This document shows, one piece after another, positions 43,340 to 54,637 of a DNA stretch of 58,000 bases (its first letter is position 1; each line of letters opens with the position of its first letter). Where the stretch lies: the NCBI RefSeq assembly GCF_030272615.1, contig NC_081406.1, positions 219,058,997 to 219,116,996 of the forward strand, in the 5' to 3' direction. Source of the DNA: Cryptomeria japonica (taxonomy: Eukaryota > Streptophyta > Pinopsida > Cupressales > Cupressaceae). The position numbers and the translations under genes were made by a program. The notes beneath the pieces were generated by a model. It was not told the DNA's origin and searched no databases. It saw nothing but the letters and a program-made list of their open reading frames with translations.

Positions 43340-44834
43340 TGATGCTCTACAAAATGGAAGGATTGTTAGAAAAACCTGTTTAATTGCTACACACACAAAA
43401 AGAAGCACAAGAAACAAGAGTTAGTCATTAGTGTTAGCAAATCAAAGATTAAACACTATCCTAAGCAAGCATATCAAGAAAGACACTACACAACAAATAG
43501 AAAGCTTAATGAATCTAAGAAATGCAACTAAACATCTCCATATGCTCTCTACCATGTTGGTAGCTTCTCCTTCCATGTTCCTCTCCTCTCCAAGTTCCAA
43601 ATGAGTGTAGCTCTCAACAATTTTTCGCACTATGAATGCCTTGTGGAGGTTCAAGATTGAAAATGATTAACTATGCGAATGCCAACGTAAACAAAAGCTA
43701 AAATGAGAGATTATCTAATTAGATAATGTTAATTTTAAGCCAAAAGAGTGAATGTAAATGGTTATACTAGAATTCTCTCTCTAAAAATGACTATAAGTTA
43801 AATGCATACAAGTTTTCAGGATCTGGATATTGAAGAAATGAACTCTATTTATAGGTAAAATGGAGCAATGGATGGTTGAGATTGTGTAATCTCAACAAGG
43901 GTCGGGATTGAATGGTTTAAGATCCATGTGAGGGCTTTCAACCCAGTCCCAGGATGACAAGTGTCAACATGAGAGGGGTTGAGGGGAGAGGGAAGAAGCA
44001 TTAAATGCTTGACATGACCTGAGGGTTAACTTGGGAGGTAAGGTTAAGGTTGAGTTGAGTGAATAAATTCATTATCCAAAGAAAAATGCTTTTATCCAAT
44101 GGATTAACTCTTGTGCAAGAGTTAGTGAGGATAACCATGGACAAAGCAATAAATGCTTGAGGAGACACATGGGTCACATGAGGGTTGAGTTAGGGGTCAA
44201 AGTCCCTAACCATCGGTGCAAGTGGATCTAACCATAAATGGCCATGTAAGAGCCATTAATGGTCATGTAAGAGTCATTAGTGGTTTGGAAGACTTTAGAG
44301 GTTAAATTGTTGGACACATAAAGCATTAAATGCTTTTCAAAGACTTTGGAGTCTTTGAGAAGTGACTCCAAGTTGCTTAGGAATGTGACAATAATCAGGG
44401 GATGGATTAGGCTAATTAGGAAGGGGTTAGAAGAATCTAGAAGGGATTTAGGTTTGCAAGTGGGTTTGGTGGGTGAGGGAAAATAGGAGTTTTATTAAAA
44501 TAAAATTCATTTATTTCAACAAATAGGTGCAAATTGCATTTTTAGGAGAATACAAGTGGGGGGGGGATTTAATGATTTAAATAAATATTTTATTTATTTA
44601 TTTAAAACAAGAAAGGGGATTAAATTAAATAAATAGAATTTATTCATTTAATCAATTGTGAATTCAGTTTAATGAATTAATTAAAATAAATTAAATAATT
44701 TATTTAATTAATAGGAGAATGTTTGAAGATGAATTAATTAAATGTTAATTTAATTAAGTGATGGCTAGTGGGTTTTTAATCAAATAAATATCAAATATTC
44801 ATTTAATTAAACTGGACAAATTTATGTGACTACA
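43340..44834 (-). repeat. 5' LTR of the gypsy element (1,495 bp)
   Basis: Same ends as the 3' LTR. It carries an extra 30 bp or so near 43370-43420 and two instead of three 21-bp units near 44237-44284. Confidence 0.93.
43846..43853 (-). promoter_or_regulatory. TATA box in the 5' LTR
   Basis: The minus strand reads CCTATAAATAGAGTTC. As the box of the 5' LTR it would direct the genomic transcript leftward, starting about 30 bp on. Confidence 0.65.
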
Positions 44835-44839
44835 GAACC
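44835..44839. repeat. Target-site duplication GAACC, right copy
   Basis: Identical to 25934-25938. Removing the element rejoins …gtggaacc|aatttactaat…. Confidence 0.92.
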
Positions 44840-45400
44840 AATTTACTAATAATTCAATTGTTTACTAATAGTACAGAAAATAAATTCTAATTGTTTACTA
44901 ATAATTCAAATTCACAATTAAAAATATGAAATAAATATCCGTTCTGATTGACAAATTCAAGGAATACAATATAAAAAATCATCAATAATAACTATAATAC
45001 TGCAAATTGAAATTGTAATATGACTCAAGAACTGTAGTATAATTATAAATACTTATAAACTGACTGCTAATTCACTTCAGTGACTCGGTCCGAGGCTTCT
45101 ATATCCCAAATGGACTCAAGATATGGAAACTGACTAGTACTGACAGATTTATCTTCATTCTGAGTCTAGTATTCAAAAATTTCTTCATCTTCATGCTGAC
45201 TCTAAGTCTGTGATCCATCTTTTGTCTCAACATTAGCACTAGCAGTAGCACCACCAACTTTTAAAGTGTTACACAACCCTCGTCTTTCATGTATGGAATT
45301 CCAGATTGCTAGTGTCCTATCATATGGAAAATCTCTAACATTATATTGAGTTACAAAAAACCTCAAGAAAGTTTCCAAATTTTTGTCTAATTTGTTTTTA
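44840..45400. other. AT-rich flank left of the hAT transposase
   Basis: The word ttactaataattcaa occurs twice (about 44846 and 44901) and a variant lies between. The left terminus of the hAT element should be here or left of 25934, but I could not find an inverted repeat to match the right side. Confidence 0.35.
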
Positions 45401-45405
45401 ATTTT

Positions 45406-47896
45406 TTATTTCAAAAGCCCTAATGCACTGAAAACTCTTTCATCTTCCACCGACCCCAATATCATTGTTTGACTTAAATCAACAAGTTTCAAATATTCTG
45501 GTATTGCAATACGTAATGCTTCACTTTGATCTATCCTTTTCCAAAGCCTTGTGATTGATCCAGGTTCAAATGGACTCTCCAAGTTAACCAACTGATGTTT
45601 CATAAGCAATGCAAAATGTTTACATTGTTTTTTAAGTTGATCTGAATTTAAAATTCCTTCTATTGGTTGTCCATTGCAATATGCATCTTTTGAAAATGTC
45701 AATATCAATTCCTCTAGTTTTTAATGAAACATCTTTGCGTCATTTGGATTATCTCCAATTGAATGCCAAAATTGAAGATACACACAACCCATGGCTTCAA
45801 GTGTTTCTTCTCAAGGGAATCTTTCACGAATCTCAGCTGAAAGTTCATATGCAATAGACTTCAAATTATCACTAACAGATTTAAAAATCTTGTCAAAATC
45901 TTCTTTTTTAACTGGTAGTGCTCTGCCTCACTTGCTCGTCTTGGATTGGTGCATTGGTATCTGAAATCCTTTTACAAAGACACATAACTCATTTTTTGTA
46001 TTGAAATGTAAAAAATTTTAGCATGATTCAAATCTGTAATTATCTACCACCTAAAAAAATTTGGGCTTCGCCCTGTTAGATTTGAATATAGACCATCCAG
46101 GCTCAAGCATGTCATTTTACATAGAGTGCTATACTCATTGATATCCATAGTTCTGTCTTGGGCTTTCTTAACAAGTTTTTTCATTGGATCTAGCATGGGG
46201 ATAAGACTAGCTAAAGTTAACAGAGTCTCTATATCACTTAAGTTATGTAAGAGATCATGAGCTTTGTCTACTATAAGGCATTGCTCATACATTAGTCTAA
46301 TCAAGTATTGATATTCTGTTAGAACTTGTTCCGTTGGTCCATGCAAGGAGATCCATCTGGTCTCAACATCCCTGAGAAGCTTGTTTCCTGTTGTTACTCC
46401 CTCAGCAAAAATCTAAAATTCTGCAAAACGTTTAGGACTTCGGCAGAAGTATGAGTGGATCTCGTGGACCAGATCTTCAACTTTGACACTGAAGGAAAAT
46501 TGCTTATAATTCTATATGCTAAATTCATTCAATGGGCCATGCAATGAATGCCAACCATGTATGGTGCAATACTAGTTTGTAATCTTGCACAAAGATAAGT
46601 CCTTTGACCTTGCATTAGTGTAGCTCCATCACCTCCAACACACACCAACTTCTTGGCAATTGTCAATTCATCCATACCAGCAATTTCATTCAAAGCTTTC
46701 TTAACTTGCAAATATAAATTTTTTGTTGTTGAATTGCCCCTCATTTTACGAACATAGAGTAGATGAGCTTGACAGACATGTTCTTTTATGGTATACACAT
46801 GCATACAAACCCAAGCAGTGTTATCTACCACCGTAGCTTCATCTATGGGTAATGAAATGAAATTTGACTCTTTTACACTCTATTGTAAATTTTGCTTTTC
46901 CACCTCAGGAAGACAGTTTGCCATTTCCCATCCAGCGTTTAATTACCAATGTGACATAGGATAGTGAGGAACATTCAAAAACGATAATAAATTACTAAAT
47001 TATGGGAAATATTTTATAGGATTCCCTCTCGACAGAATATGAAAAATAACACTCATCTGAACAGTATTTGTCAGGTTTGCATCTTTCGTTGCATGCTCAA
47101 TCCTAGCCTTGATTGTATTTCCAAATCCACTATTACCAATCAGTGTCATTTTGTGGTTATGCTCTTCATATTCTGTGGCATACTTAACATGAAGATATTA
47201 TTCCTTTGATTTCCATCTTACTACTCGTCTTTCCTTTCCGTCTATGATTTTTTTTTCATAAACCTTACCAATATGCTTTTCTATGGTGTCAAGCTTTAGC
47301 TGCATCTTCTTCTCTCTTTTAGTTTTCCAGCTATAAATATTACACCTGCATTATGTTGGTTGTTCATCATTGTTTGGGACTGGTTCAATGAATGGGTACT
47401 TTTCTACCCAATCAATCTTAAAACTCCTTTTCATCTCCCACTCTCGCCCCAGTTTTACTTTCTTTTTTCTTTTCTTCCTACCAACATCATCTTCAATACT
47501 AGCATTTGCATCTGAGTGAATTATCTCATTGTGTGTATCCCTTAGAACATATTCTGCCCTGTCGGTATTGTCATCCTCATTTGATGCATTTAACTCAATG
47601 ACAATCCCACTTTGTGGTGGTGGTAAGCTACTGTGAATGGCTTCTGCAACTGCAGAAGTTGATGGACCAGAAACTTTGTCAATTCCAAAGAAAGGCTTTA
47701 TGGTAGTATCTTTAAGTTTAAGTTTTGGGCATTTTGATGGCCTCCCAGTCCCTTCAGTTTCACCACCCTAAGGAGTCTTACCCTTTTCTAGCATCCCAAT
47801 CCCTTCACCACCCTGAGGAGTCTTAGTCTCACCCTTGTGTGACATCTCAATCCCTTCACCACCCTGAGGAGTCTCACCCATGTCTGACTGTGACAT
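45406..47896 (-). pseudogene. hAT-superfamily transposase (DUF4371/ZNF862-like), frameshifted
   Basis: Start ATG at 47896. The N-terminus has three tandem TPQGGEGI-M-KG-type repeats, then a conserved PFFGIDKV segment. A zinc-finger-like region follows (WVEKYPFIEP … CRCNIYSWKTK … LDTIEKHIGK). The RNase H-like catalytic region has PIDEATVVDNTAW with an Asp, CVGGDGATLMQG with an Asp (46529-46831), then GIHCMAH-MNLA. Helical segments lie at 46044-46346. The C-terminal dimerisation motif reads SVEDERVFSALGLLK (45406-45450). Pieces occupy all three minus frames, with TAG, TAA and other stops. It would cut and paste a hAT element; this copy is dead. Confidence 0.85.
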
Positions 47897-48169
47897 CTTG
47901 AGTCTTGACCTCTCACTATAAATTAAAATTTAAAACTAATACTATCAAGTATGAAGAAATGATTACTCACCTTTATGCCTTCTCAATTCTCTGAATCAGG
48001 TATCAGGAATGCTTGGGCCTATGTTGTAGGATTGTAACTCTGGCCCTCCACCCTACAATGAACTTCGACGTTCCAACTCAATTTGCGAAATGTTAATCGA
48101 GAGCTCCCAAATTTACTAATCAGACACAAACAAATTTTAAGAAAGAGTGTATTTATATCAATCCATTAT

Positions 48170-48640
48170 TGCATTTTTGGCGAATTGCGCGGGTGTGCAA
48201 TGAACATTTAATTTAATTGCATTTTTGGTGAATTGCGTAGGCATGCAATGAACATTTAATTTAAGCGGGGTAAAATGGGTCCTCGAATGCTTATAATGTT
48301 TTAATTGATATTGGCGAATTTGGCTGACGCATGCAATGAACAGTTAATTTACCATTGGCGAATTAGGTCCTAGGTACATGGTCATTTTACTATTGCTGGT
48401 GAATAATGGAGGTGATCTAATACCCATGTCCGAGTGATTCCGGGTGAATATTACGGGCATGCATGTTGAACGGTGTATGGTCAATGGCGAAGCCAGAATA
48501 CAGTGTACCGTTAACCTCAAAATTTTGGGCGATTTGACCACGATGTTTCCCCAGACTATTCACCATTTCCTAAAAAAAAATACGCAGAATTCGCCAATTG
48601 GCGAAGATTCACCACTAAAAAACTCTCTGGTTTGCACAAG
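48170..48640. repeat. Subterminal repeats beside the hAT gene (TTGGCGAATT units)
   Basis: Three units of the form ttggcgaattg-g-g-(t)gcaatgaaca-ttaattta begin at about 48177, 48226 and 48312, and a truncated unit is at 48354. A ttcgccaattggcgaa palindrome lies at 48588-48603. Such motif clusters are common binding sites at ends of hAT elements, and this side is the 5' end of the transposase gene. Confidence 0.65.
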
Positions 48641-49136
48641 TTCAGCATTGTGGTTGTTAACTTGCCTTTTGCAAAATTATTAGTTGAAGCAGAAATTATC
48701 TTTGAGGTGTTTGATGATTGAATATGTGCCCTAGACTTCTCTTTTTGTTTATAAGTAGTTCAAAATGTCCATGAATAGGGTTTTTATCATATAACAGGAT
48801 AGAATATGTATTATTTTGCAATCTTTCATTGAACTACAAGTACTTTGGCTTTCTTGTTGAAGACCAAACACATATTTGAATGTTTAGCCATTTGGCCAAC
48901 CATTTAATACAAAATAGATTCCCCCATAGGCCATTCTCATTATGGTTTGGCATTCGGACTACAAAGAATCACATATGCTGCAAATACATGTCAACATCAG
49001 TTACTCCATGTAATTCATACAAAGCTCATGATTGTATGAATATAAAGCTTTTGGGTCATTCTTTCCTAGGTAATTTATGAAATGGTCAGTAGTTCCATTG
49101 CGTAGCTCTATAAAAGTGAATTGCATATGTAAAAAC
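48641..49136. other. No feature recognised
   Basis: AT-rich sequence. Short open frames on the plus strand lack any domain or repeat signal. Confidence 0.5.
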
Positions 49137-49373
49137 AATTGGAAGGAGTGTTCTCAACTTGGAGAAGGAGATTCAAGGCAATCAGGGTGTGGAGCTGGAG
49201 GAGGCAAAAGATAAAGGACAAGATTATTCATCTCATCCAAGCAAGAGAACGAGAGCAAATCTAAAGAGATAGGCTAAAAGACCTCCTCAAGACCTTCAAA
49301 ATCTTAAGAAGGTTGCACTAAATATGAATCAGCTTGAGGCGGAGGTTGCAGATATCGTGAAGAATTTGACTTA
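49137..49373 (+). pseudogene. Charged coding fragment of unknown origin
   Basis: The plus frame reads GRSVLNLEKEIQGNQGVELE … SSHPSKRTRANLKR, a TAG where CAG fits, then AKRPPQDLQNLKKVALNMNQLEAEVADIVKNLT and a stop. Heptad-like spacing at the end suggests a coiled coil. A pyrimidine-rich stretch follows (ctgctattttttgagctttttg…), a pattern seen after ORF1 of some plant LINEs, but no LINE ORF2 is present. Origin unknown. Confidence 0.35.
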
Positions 49374-52300
49374 GTCTCCTCTGCTATTTTTTGAGCTTTT
49401 TGCTATCTTTTGGTTTTTTGCTGAATTTTGGCTAACATTTTCATGGTTATCTTTAGGGTGGATTTTTGATATGTGATATACTGTTTAACGCTTATCTTGG
49501 TTTAAGACTTGTTGTTAAAGGTTTTTGGGTCCCTTCAAAACTTGTTTTTACCATAACAAAAAACCATTGGAAAGAGTCAAAAAGACAATCGCTTATGTTA
49601 TATCCAAATTCTTTCATCCTAAACATGTTATTATTTTCCAATACTATGTCAATTGTCTGATCCAAGAAGTCCACGTGAATGAGTTTATAGTTCTCTGTGT
49701 CTATAATGTTTTGTAATGATTATGTTGATTCCAACTTGCATTTCATCTAGTGCATAATGTAAAAACAATTGAACAATGACCAATACAATTTCAATAGTAA
49801 TAATCTAATGGTAAAATGTATCCCAATTATCCCAACTTGTCTAGAAATTTTCTCTCTACCAATTTAGTTATAATATTTTGATGGTAAAATTGATGCTAGT
49901 TGTCCCAACCTGTCTAGAAATTTCCTCACTACCATCCCGGAATATGGAAAAAACTCTCCTCATCACAATTGTGGAATATGGAAATTAGGTCTACAACGCA
50001 TGATGCTTACAACATGATATAAAATTAATGTGGCCAATGTACCAAGAGAAAAAGTATCTCCTACTTTATAAATTCGAGAGTTACTTTTTGTTATTTATAA
50101 GGTTTGCTTTGGCATGTTTATGTTGTTCTATTTACAAAATCAAGTAACTAATTATTATATCCCAAAAGTGAAAATGTATGCTTGTTCTTTATTGAAATCT
50201 AATTTCTTACATCTATAGCAGCCGTTGTCATTCTACACATATATTTAGAACCAAACTCTATGCAACTGATAGATACAACTACCATACCATTGCAATATTC
50301 ACCCAAATTATGTAATATAAAGTTCTCTTGGTATCCTAAATCGGTGACATTACAAAGTAAAGGTAATATGTCACACTAAAATCAATTTGTTAAAAGGAGG
50401 GCTTATGAGTGTAGGTTCATTAGACTCTAGCAAGTAAAATCATGTTCTTTCTCCAAAGTAAGAACTGGCAACATAAACCCAATGAAAAAAGAAATAAGGA
50501 CTCCAAGGACAATCAAACTACAAGCATAGGCAAAACACTAGGCCAAGATTTCCAAATACTCGCAATTGTGTTCATTAGCCCCATAGAAATAAACTAAGGT
50601 AATTTTTAAGTCAATACCTTTAATTTATATTATTCATTCACACAGCTAGAAAGGGTAGTGGGCAGTAGTAATGGCTCATACCAAAAGATCCTTGTGTTTA
50701 ATGTAATTTGTTGAACAATTCTTTTCCAAGGTTTTGTTGTGTAAATTGCATTGAGTCAATATTCTTTAGTTGGTTCTTGAATAGAAGGTTTTTAATGTTT
50801 AAGGGTCAAATATAGATTCGAAGATATAATTGATCTAGTTATTTTAATTGTTAACAATTTTGATCTTCTACTATTTATTTTGATGTTGAATTTTTTGTTT
50901 TCTCAATTCTTCTCTTCTTTGAACATAAAATATAAAGAAATTGCTACTAAAGTGACTGTGTACTTGGCTTTAATGTCATTATAAATTTTGTACATTGTTG
51001 ATTATTTGCAAGAACTTTCTCTTAAGTTGTGAATTTAATTAGACCAATCATATTGTAAGTAAAATAAATGTTATTTTTCCAAATTACCCATTCTAATTAA
51101 ATAAGTGTAATTAGTAAGCAAACAAGTAATCTAGATAATAAAGTTGGGACTCATAAATGCATTAAATATTTACAAACTAAATATGAAAGACTGGGGTGTT
51201 TAGCTCTTGAACAAATAACAACATAACAACTTGCATTAGGCTGACTCATAACAGCTAATAGAAAGTGATGGGAAAGTTGGAATTTGAATTTTAATATTGT
51301 AATTTTGAGTCCTTCAACATGATGTGTTTTTAATGACACCTTGAACACAAAATAAATTACTAAGTATTCTATCCTCTCTTGAACAAGGAAACCTCATATG
51401 TTAAACTCCGTGATCAAATAAGGCAACCCCAAGGTTTACAATGTGAGCAATTAACTTCATATTGTGGATAGACTCAATGAATATGATGTGATATCACTAG
51501 TAATCACAAAGGAACTTACACAATCATTCTAGGACTTTATTAATTTCTTTTCCTTAGAATTATGTGTGATTTTGCAATAAGGCTCTCCAACTAACTCTAC
51601 AAAAGATCTTTTGAAATAAAATGCAAAAGGGATAAAGTTTAGGGCTCTAATCTATCTCTAACAATGCAAGAAACTATTGATGACTTAGTGAAACTAAACC
51701 AAGCTTTGTTTTGCTATGAGAAACAATTACACAAAGATGATGCAATCTTCAAAGGAAACGTAAATGATTTTCAAATAGCTCATACACATCAAAACCATAA
51801 ACAATGCAAATTAATGAGCATACATCAATTGAAGTTAAGCTTTCAATAGAGTTCAGACCAACCATGCATTGCAACTTGCAATCAAAAAATCACAAATTGT
51901 ATGGACAAATAGGTTTCACTATTAATCAGCAATAACATCTTTAATTCAACTAATTAACTACATTAAGATTGATCTTAAAATTAACTTGAGAAGAACAAAA
52001 CCATGCTAACATTCAAAGCAACACATAGATTCACCAAGCAAGATCCATGCCTTGCCCGACTTCAACCAAGGTCATGTACCTAAACCAAATTCCCAAGCTC
52101 GAAGTAGGACAATAACCCAAACCAATATCCATACCTGGTTAGGACTAGTCAAGCATAGGTGAAGGTTTCTAAAACATGTTAATAGAGGCTTAAAGTAGAT
52201 GAAATAAAAGATCAAACTTGATTTTATATGATAAATATCCAAACAATGTAACCCCACTTTTAAATTCCTAGGCGATGATATGTTTAATTCTAACAAAAAG

Positions 52301-52885
52301 GATGCAACAAAAAAATGATCCAACATTGTGCAGATTCCAAATCAAAAAACTCATTGAAAACATGGCAAAGTGAGATACCTCAAGATTTTGCACAAATGAC
52401 ATCCTACTACCAAATCATGCTATTAATAACAAGTGTTGCAGGGTAGCAAAGTTCCTACCAAAGACTAGAACAGTCATGATTATTTGAATAACAGTCATAA
52501 TAATCTAAAGAAAAATAACATGTTTCAAGCATTCAATATCTTGTGTGTACTATATAGAAAGTATTCAAATACTCCATTTAAAGTCGAAAAGTAAGTAACA
52601 GTTCACAAACCTCAATGATAATGGAGCTATTGTAATATTAAATATTTTAACAAAATGCAATCTAATAAAATTGCACATTGGAGATATGTAAGCATTAGCA
52701 AAAATCACAAATCATGCTTTCTCCTCACCTCAAAGGTCATAATAACCATAAATCTCTAGTATAAGTGATGTCAAAGTATTAAATTCTAGACAATAGTCTG
52801 TCAACCATTTTAAGCACTAAAATAAAGACTTTCTAGGTGTGGCTTGACGCTCATAGCAGAGCAATGATATGAAACATTTGTACGT
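49374..52885. other. No feature recognised, AT-rich
   Basis: 3.5 kb searched on both strands without finding coding domains, LTR-like repeats or terminal inverted repeats. Open frames are all short and without motif content. It may be old, fully decayed repeat or intron sequence. Confidence 0.5.
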
Positions 52886-53032
52886 GTCCAAATTGGAATG
52901 CATTCATTTACATTTGATCATGTATATGGTAGCATAGTATCACCTTCGTCAGCCATTTTTAAAGAATGTGTTGCTCCACTTGTTGATGGTTTATTCCAAG
53001 GATCCAATGCTACAGTTATAGCATATGGGCAG
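52886..53032 (+). pseudogene. Orphan exon of a kinesin-4 (KIN-4A/FRA1-like) motor domain
   Basis: 49 codons without stop: VQIGMHSFTFDHVYGS … SPSSAIFKECVAPLVDGLFQG … NATVIAYGQ. This is the segment just before the P-loop (normally AYGQ followed by TGSGKT) of chromokinesin-type kinesin-4 motors. The exon ends CAG|GT, a proper splice donor, and the P-loop exon would follow elsewhere. The acceptor side reads tacgt|gtc with no AG, so splicing in is doubtful. A usually aromatic residue is Ser (QGSNATV). No other kinesin exon was found within the window. Either a captured or duplicated gene fragment, or one exon of a gene with very long introns. Confidence 0.75.
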
Positions 53033-53240
53033 GTCCGCACTAGAAGTGGATATGCTCTGTTATGTGTGTTTTTGGGAAAAATTTATTGCTTGGTTAAAGT
53101 AGATGCATAGATCTACTGTTTAATACAAAAATGATATGCAGAGCTTTATTTTTTATTTGACATTCTTCTTTGCTTAAGTTCTTGTACAAAGGCACCTTTT
53201 AATAAACTCTTTCATCATGATGCAAACTAGTTTAGACAAA

Positions 53241-53350
53241 AGGAGTAACTCCTAAAGTTATGGGGTCAATATTTAAGAAAGTTTTAGAATTGAAGCACCA
53301 TGTCTAAAGAAGTAACCCCTAAAGTTATGGGGCCAATATTTAAGACCAAT
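53241..53350. repeat. Tandem duplication, period 67 bp
   Basis: agtaactcctaaagttatgg at 53244 recurs as agtaacccctaaagttatgg at 53311, each followed by ggg-caatatttaaga. Confidence 0.8.
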
Positions 53351-54401
53351 TGTGTTGTTGAAGGTTTCATTTATTGAGGTTTGTTTGTTGCTTCTTAATC
53401 TTTTGACTTAAAAGACTCGTGCCAATCAAGTCGAGGCTTTTTTCTTCCATACTAAAAAGTGACATGTCAAATATCCATTTCAAAGGTTTGGCCTTTATAC
53501 CGCTTAAACGTAAGGACTATTAGTCTATTTGTCCACATAATGTTGAATTTCCTCTATTATTGAAGATGAGAGAATAGGATTCTTGCTTGCCGTCAACTAG
53601 GTATTTCTTCTAATTACTTATAAATAAACCTACTACTGTATTCCCATGTAATTTTGTCTTAACAATTTAGTACATTTGATTCATTTATTGAAAGGAGTTG
53701 ATATGTAAATGAAGATGATTTCCATAAGTTGATTTGTGAGTGGTACTTATAAATCTAGTACCAATATTGATGATCTTTAAATTATGTTATCATATGTCAA
53801 TTATGATTGGATTGCCTATGGACACCCCAATACAATTTAGCCAACAATGTTCTATGGGAAAATACCATTTTGTAAAAGACCTATCACTCCTATGTTGGGC
53901 AGTGTTGTTAGTAAATATTATTTATAAAAATTGTAATCTAGAATATGGAATCATTTGACATTTTCCAATTGTTAATTGAACATTTTCAATATGTGAGAAA
54001 GAACTTGGTTGCCAAATTCTCCATACACATACACTGTCAAAATCCTTGAATGTACTTTTAGAACCCGAGGTCAAGGATATAAGAGGCAATATAGATTGCA
54101 AATCTGAAAATAAATTCAAGCATAATAAGAACCACCTTTATGCATAGACAATAGAATCCAGAGTCGGATCAGTTAGATCAAACATCCAAATACAAATAAC
54201 AACAAGGGTTGCAGTTTAGCTTCTATAACTACTGAAATTGCAAATGTGGTATGCCTGCAGTTGTACAGATGGAAGGAAGCATTTAATATATTTAAAAATT
54301 GTATTCTTGTACTTAAACTAGAGTCCACACACAAGGAAATAGTTATTGAAATGAATTTTTTTTCTATTTGGGAGGCCTCAAAACAAAATGTTTAGTTATG
54401 C

Positions 54402-54637
54402 ACGAGAACAATCAATTTCATTGAAATACTCAAACTCCTTTAGAGAAAAGTGGCTTTGAAAACTTTGAATTTGTAGGGATGTGAACGAATTGTAGAAGAT
54501 ATAGTTTGCTTAAATTTTCTATGAATGGTGACGAGAACAATCAATTTCATTGAAATACTCAAACTCCTTTAGAGAAAAGTGGATTTGAAAACATCGAATT
54601 TGTAGGGATGTGAACGAATTGTAGAAGATATAGTTTT
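54402..54637. repeat. Tandem duplication, 107 bp copies 129 bp apart
   Basis: 54402-54508 and 54531-54637 both run from acgagaacaatcaatttcat to gtagaagatatagttt, with about three differences and a 22-bp spacer. Confidence 0.9.

Larger units (their letters stand above)
25939..44834 (-). mobile_element. Complete Tat-lineage Ty3/gypsy retrotransposon, 18.9 kb
   Basis: Two direct repeats (25939-27402 and 43340-44834) with TGTAG…CA ends on the minus strand bound the element, with GAACC duplicated outside. Inside, reading leftward: tRNA-Trp PBS, leader with a small ORF, gag, protease plus G-patch, reverse transcriptase, RNase H, a second (archaeal-type) RNase H, integrase, then a 5.7-kb 3' region with an antisense plant-mobile-domain ORF and a polypurine tract. 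Protease before RT and integrase after RNase H define Ty3/gypsy; the second RNase H and the very long 3' region define the Tat branch (Ogre/Retand/Grande relatives). I estimate about 5% LTR divergence by eye, so it is old. Frameshifts, stops and lost catalytic residues make it non-autonomous today. Confidence 0.93.

Noticed and set aside
25939-44834. The two 1.5-kb repeats as a segmental duplication
   Set aside because: TG/CA ends, an adjoining PBS and polypurine tract, and the GAACC target duplication show they are LTRs.
53740-53958. Possible Copia RT fragment
   Set aside because: Only vague similarity was seen and none of the RT motifs are present.
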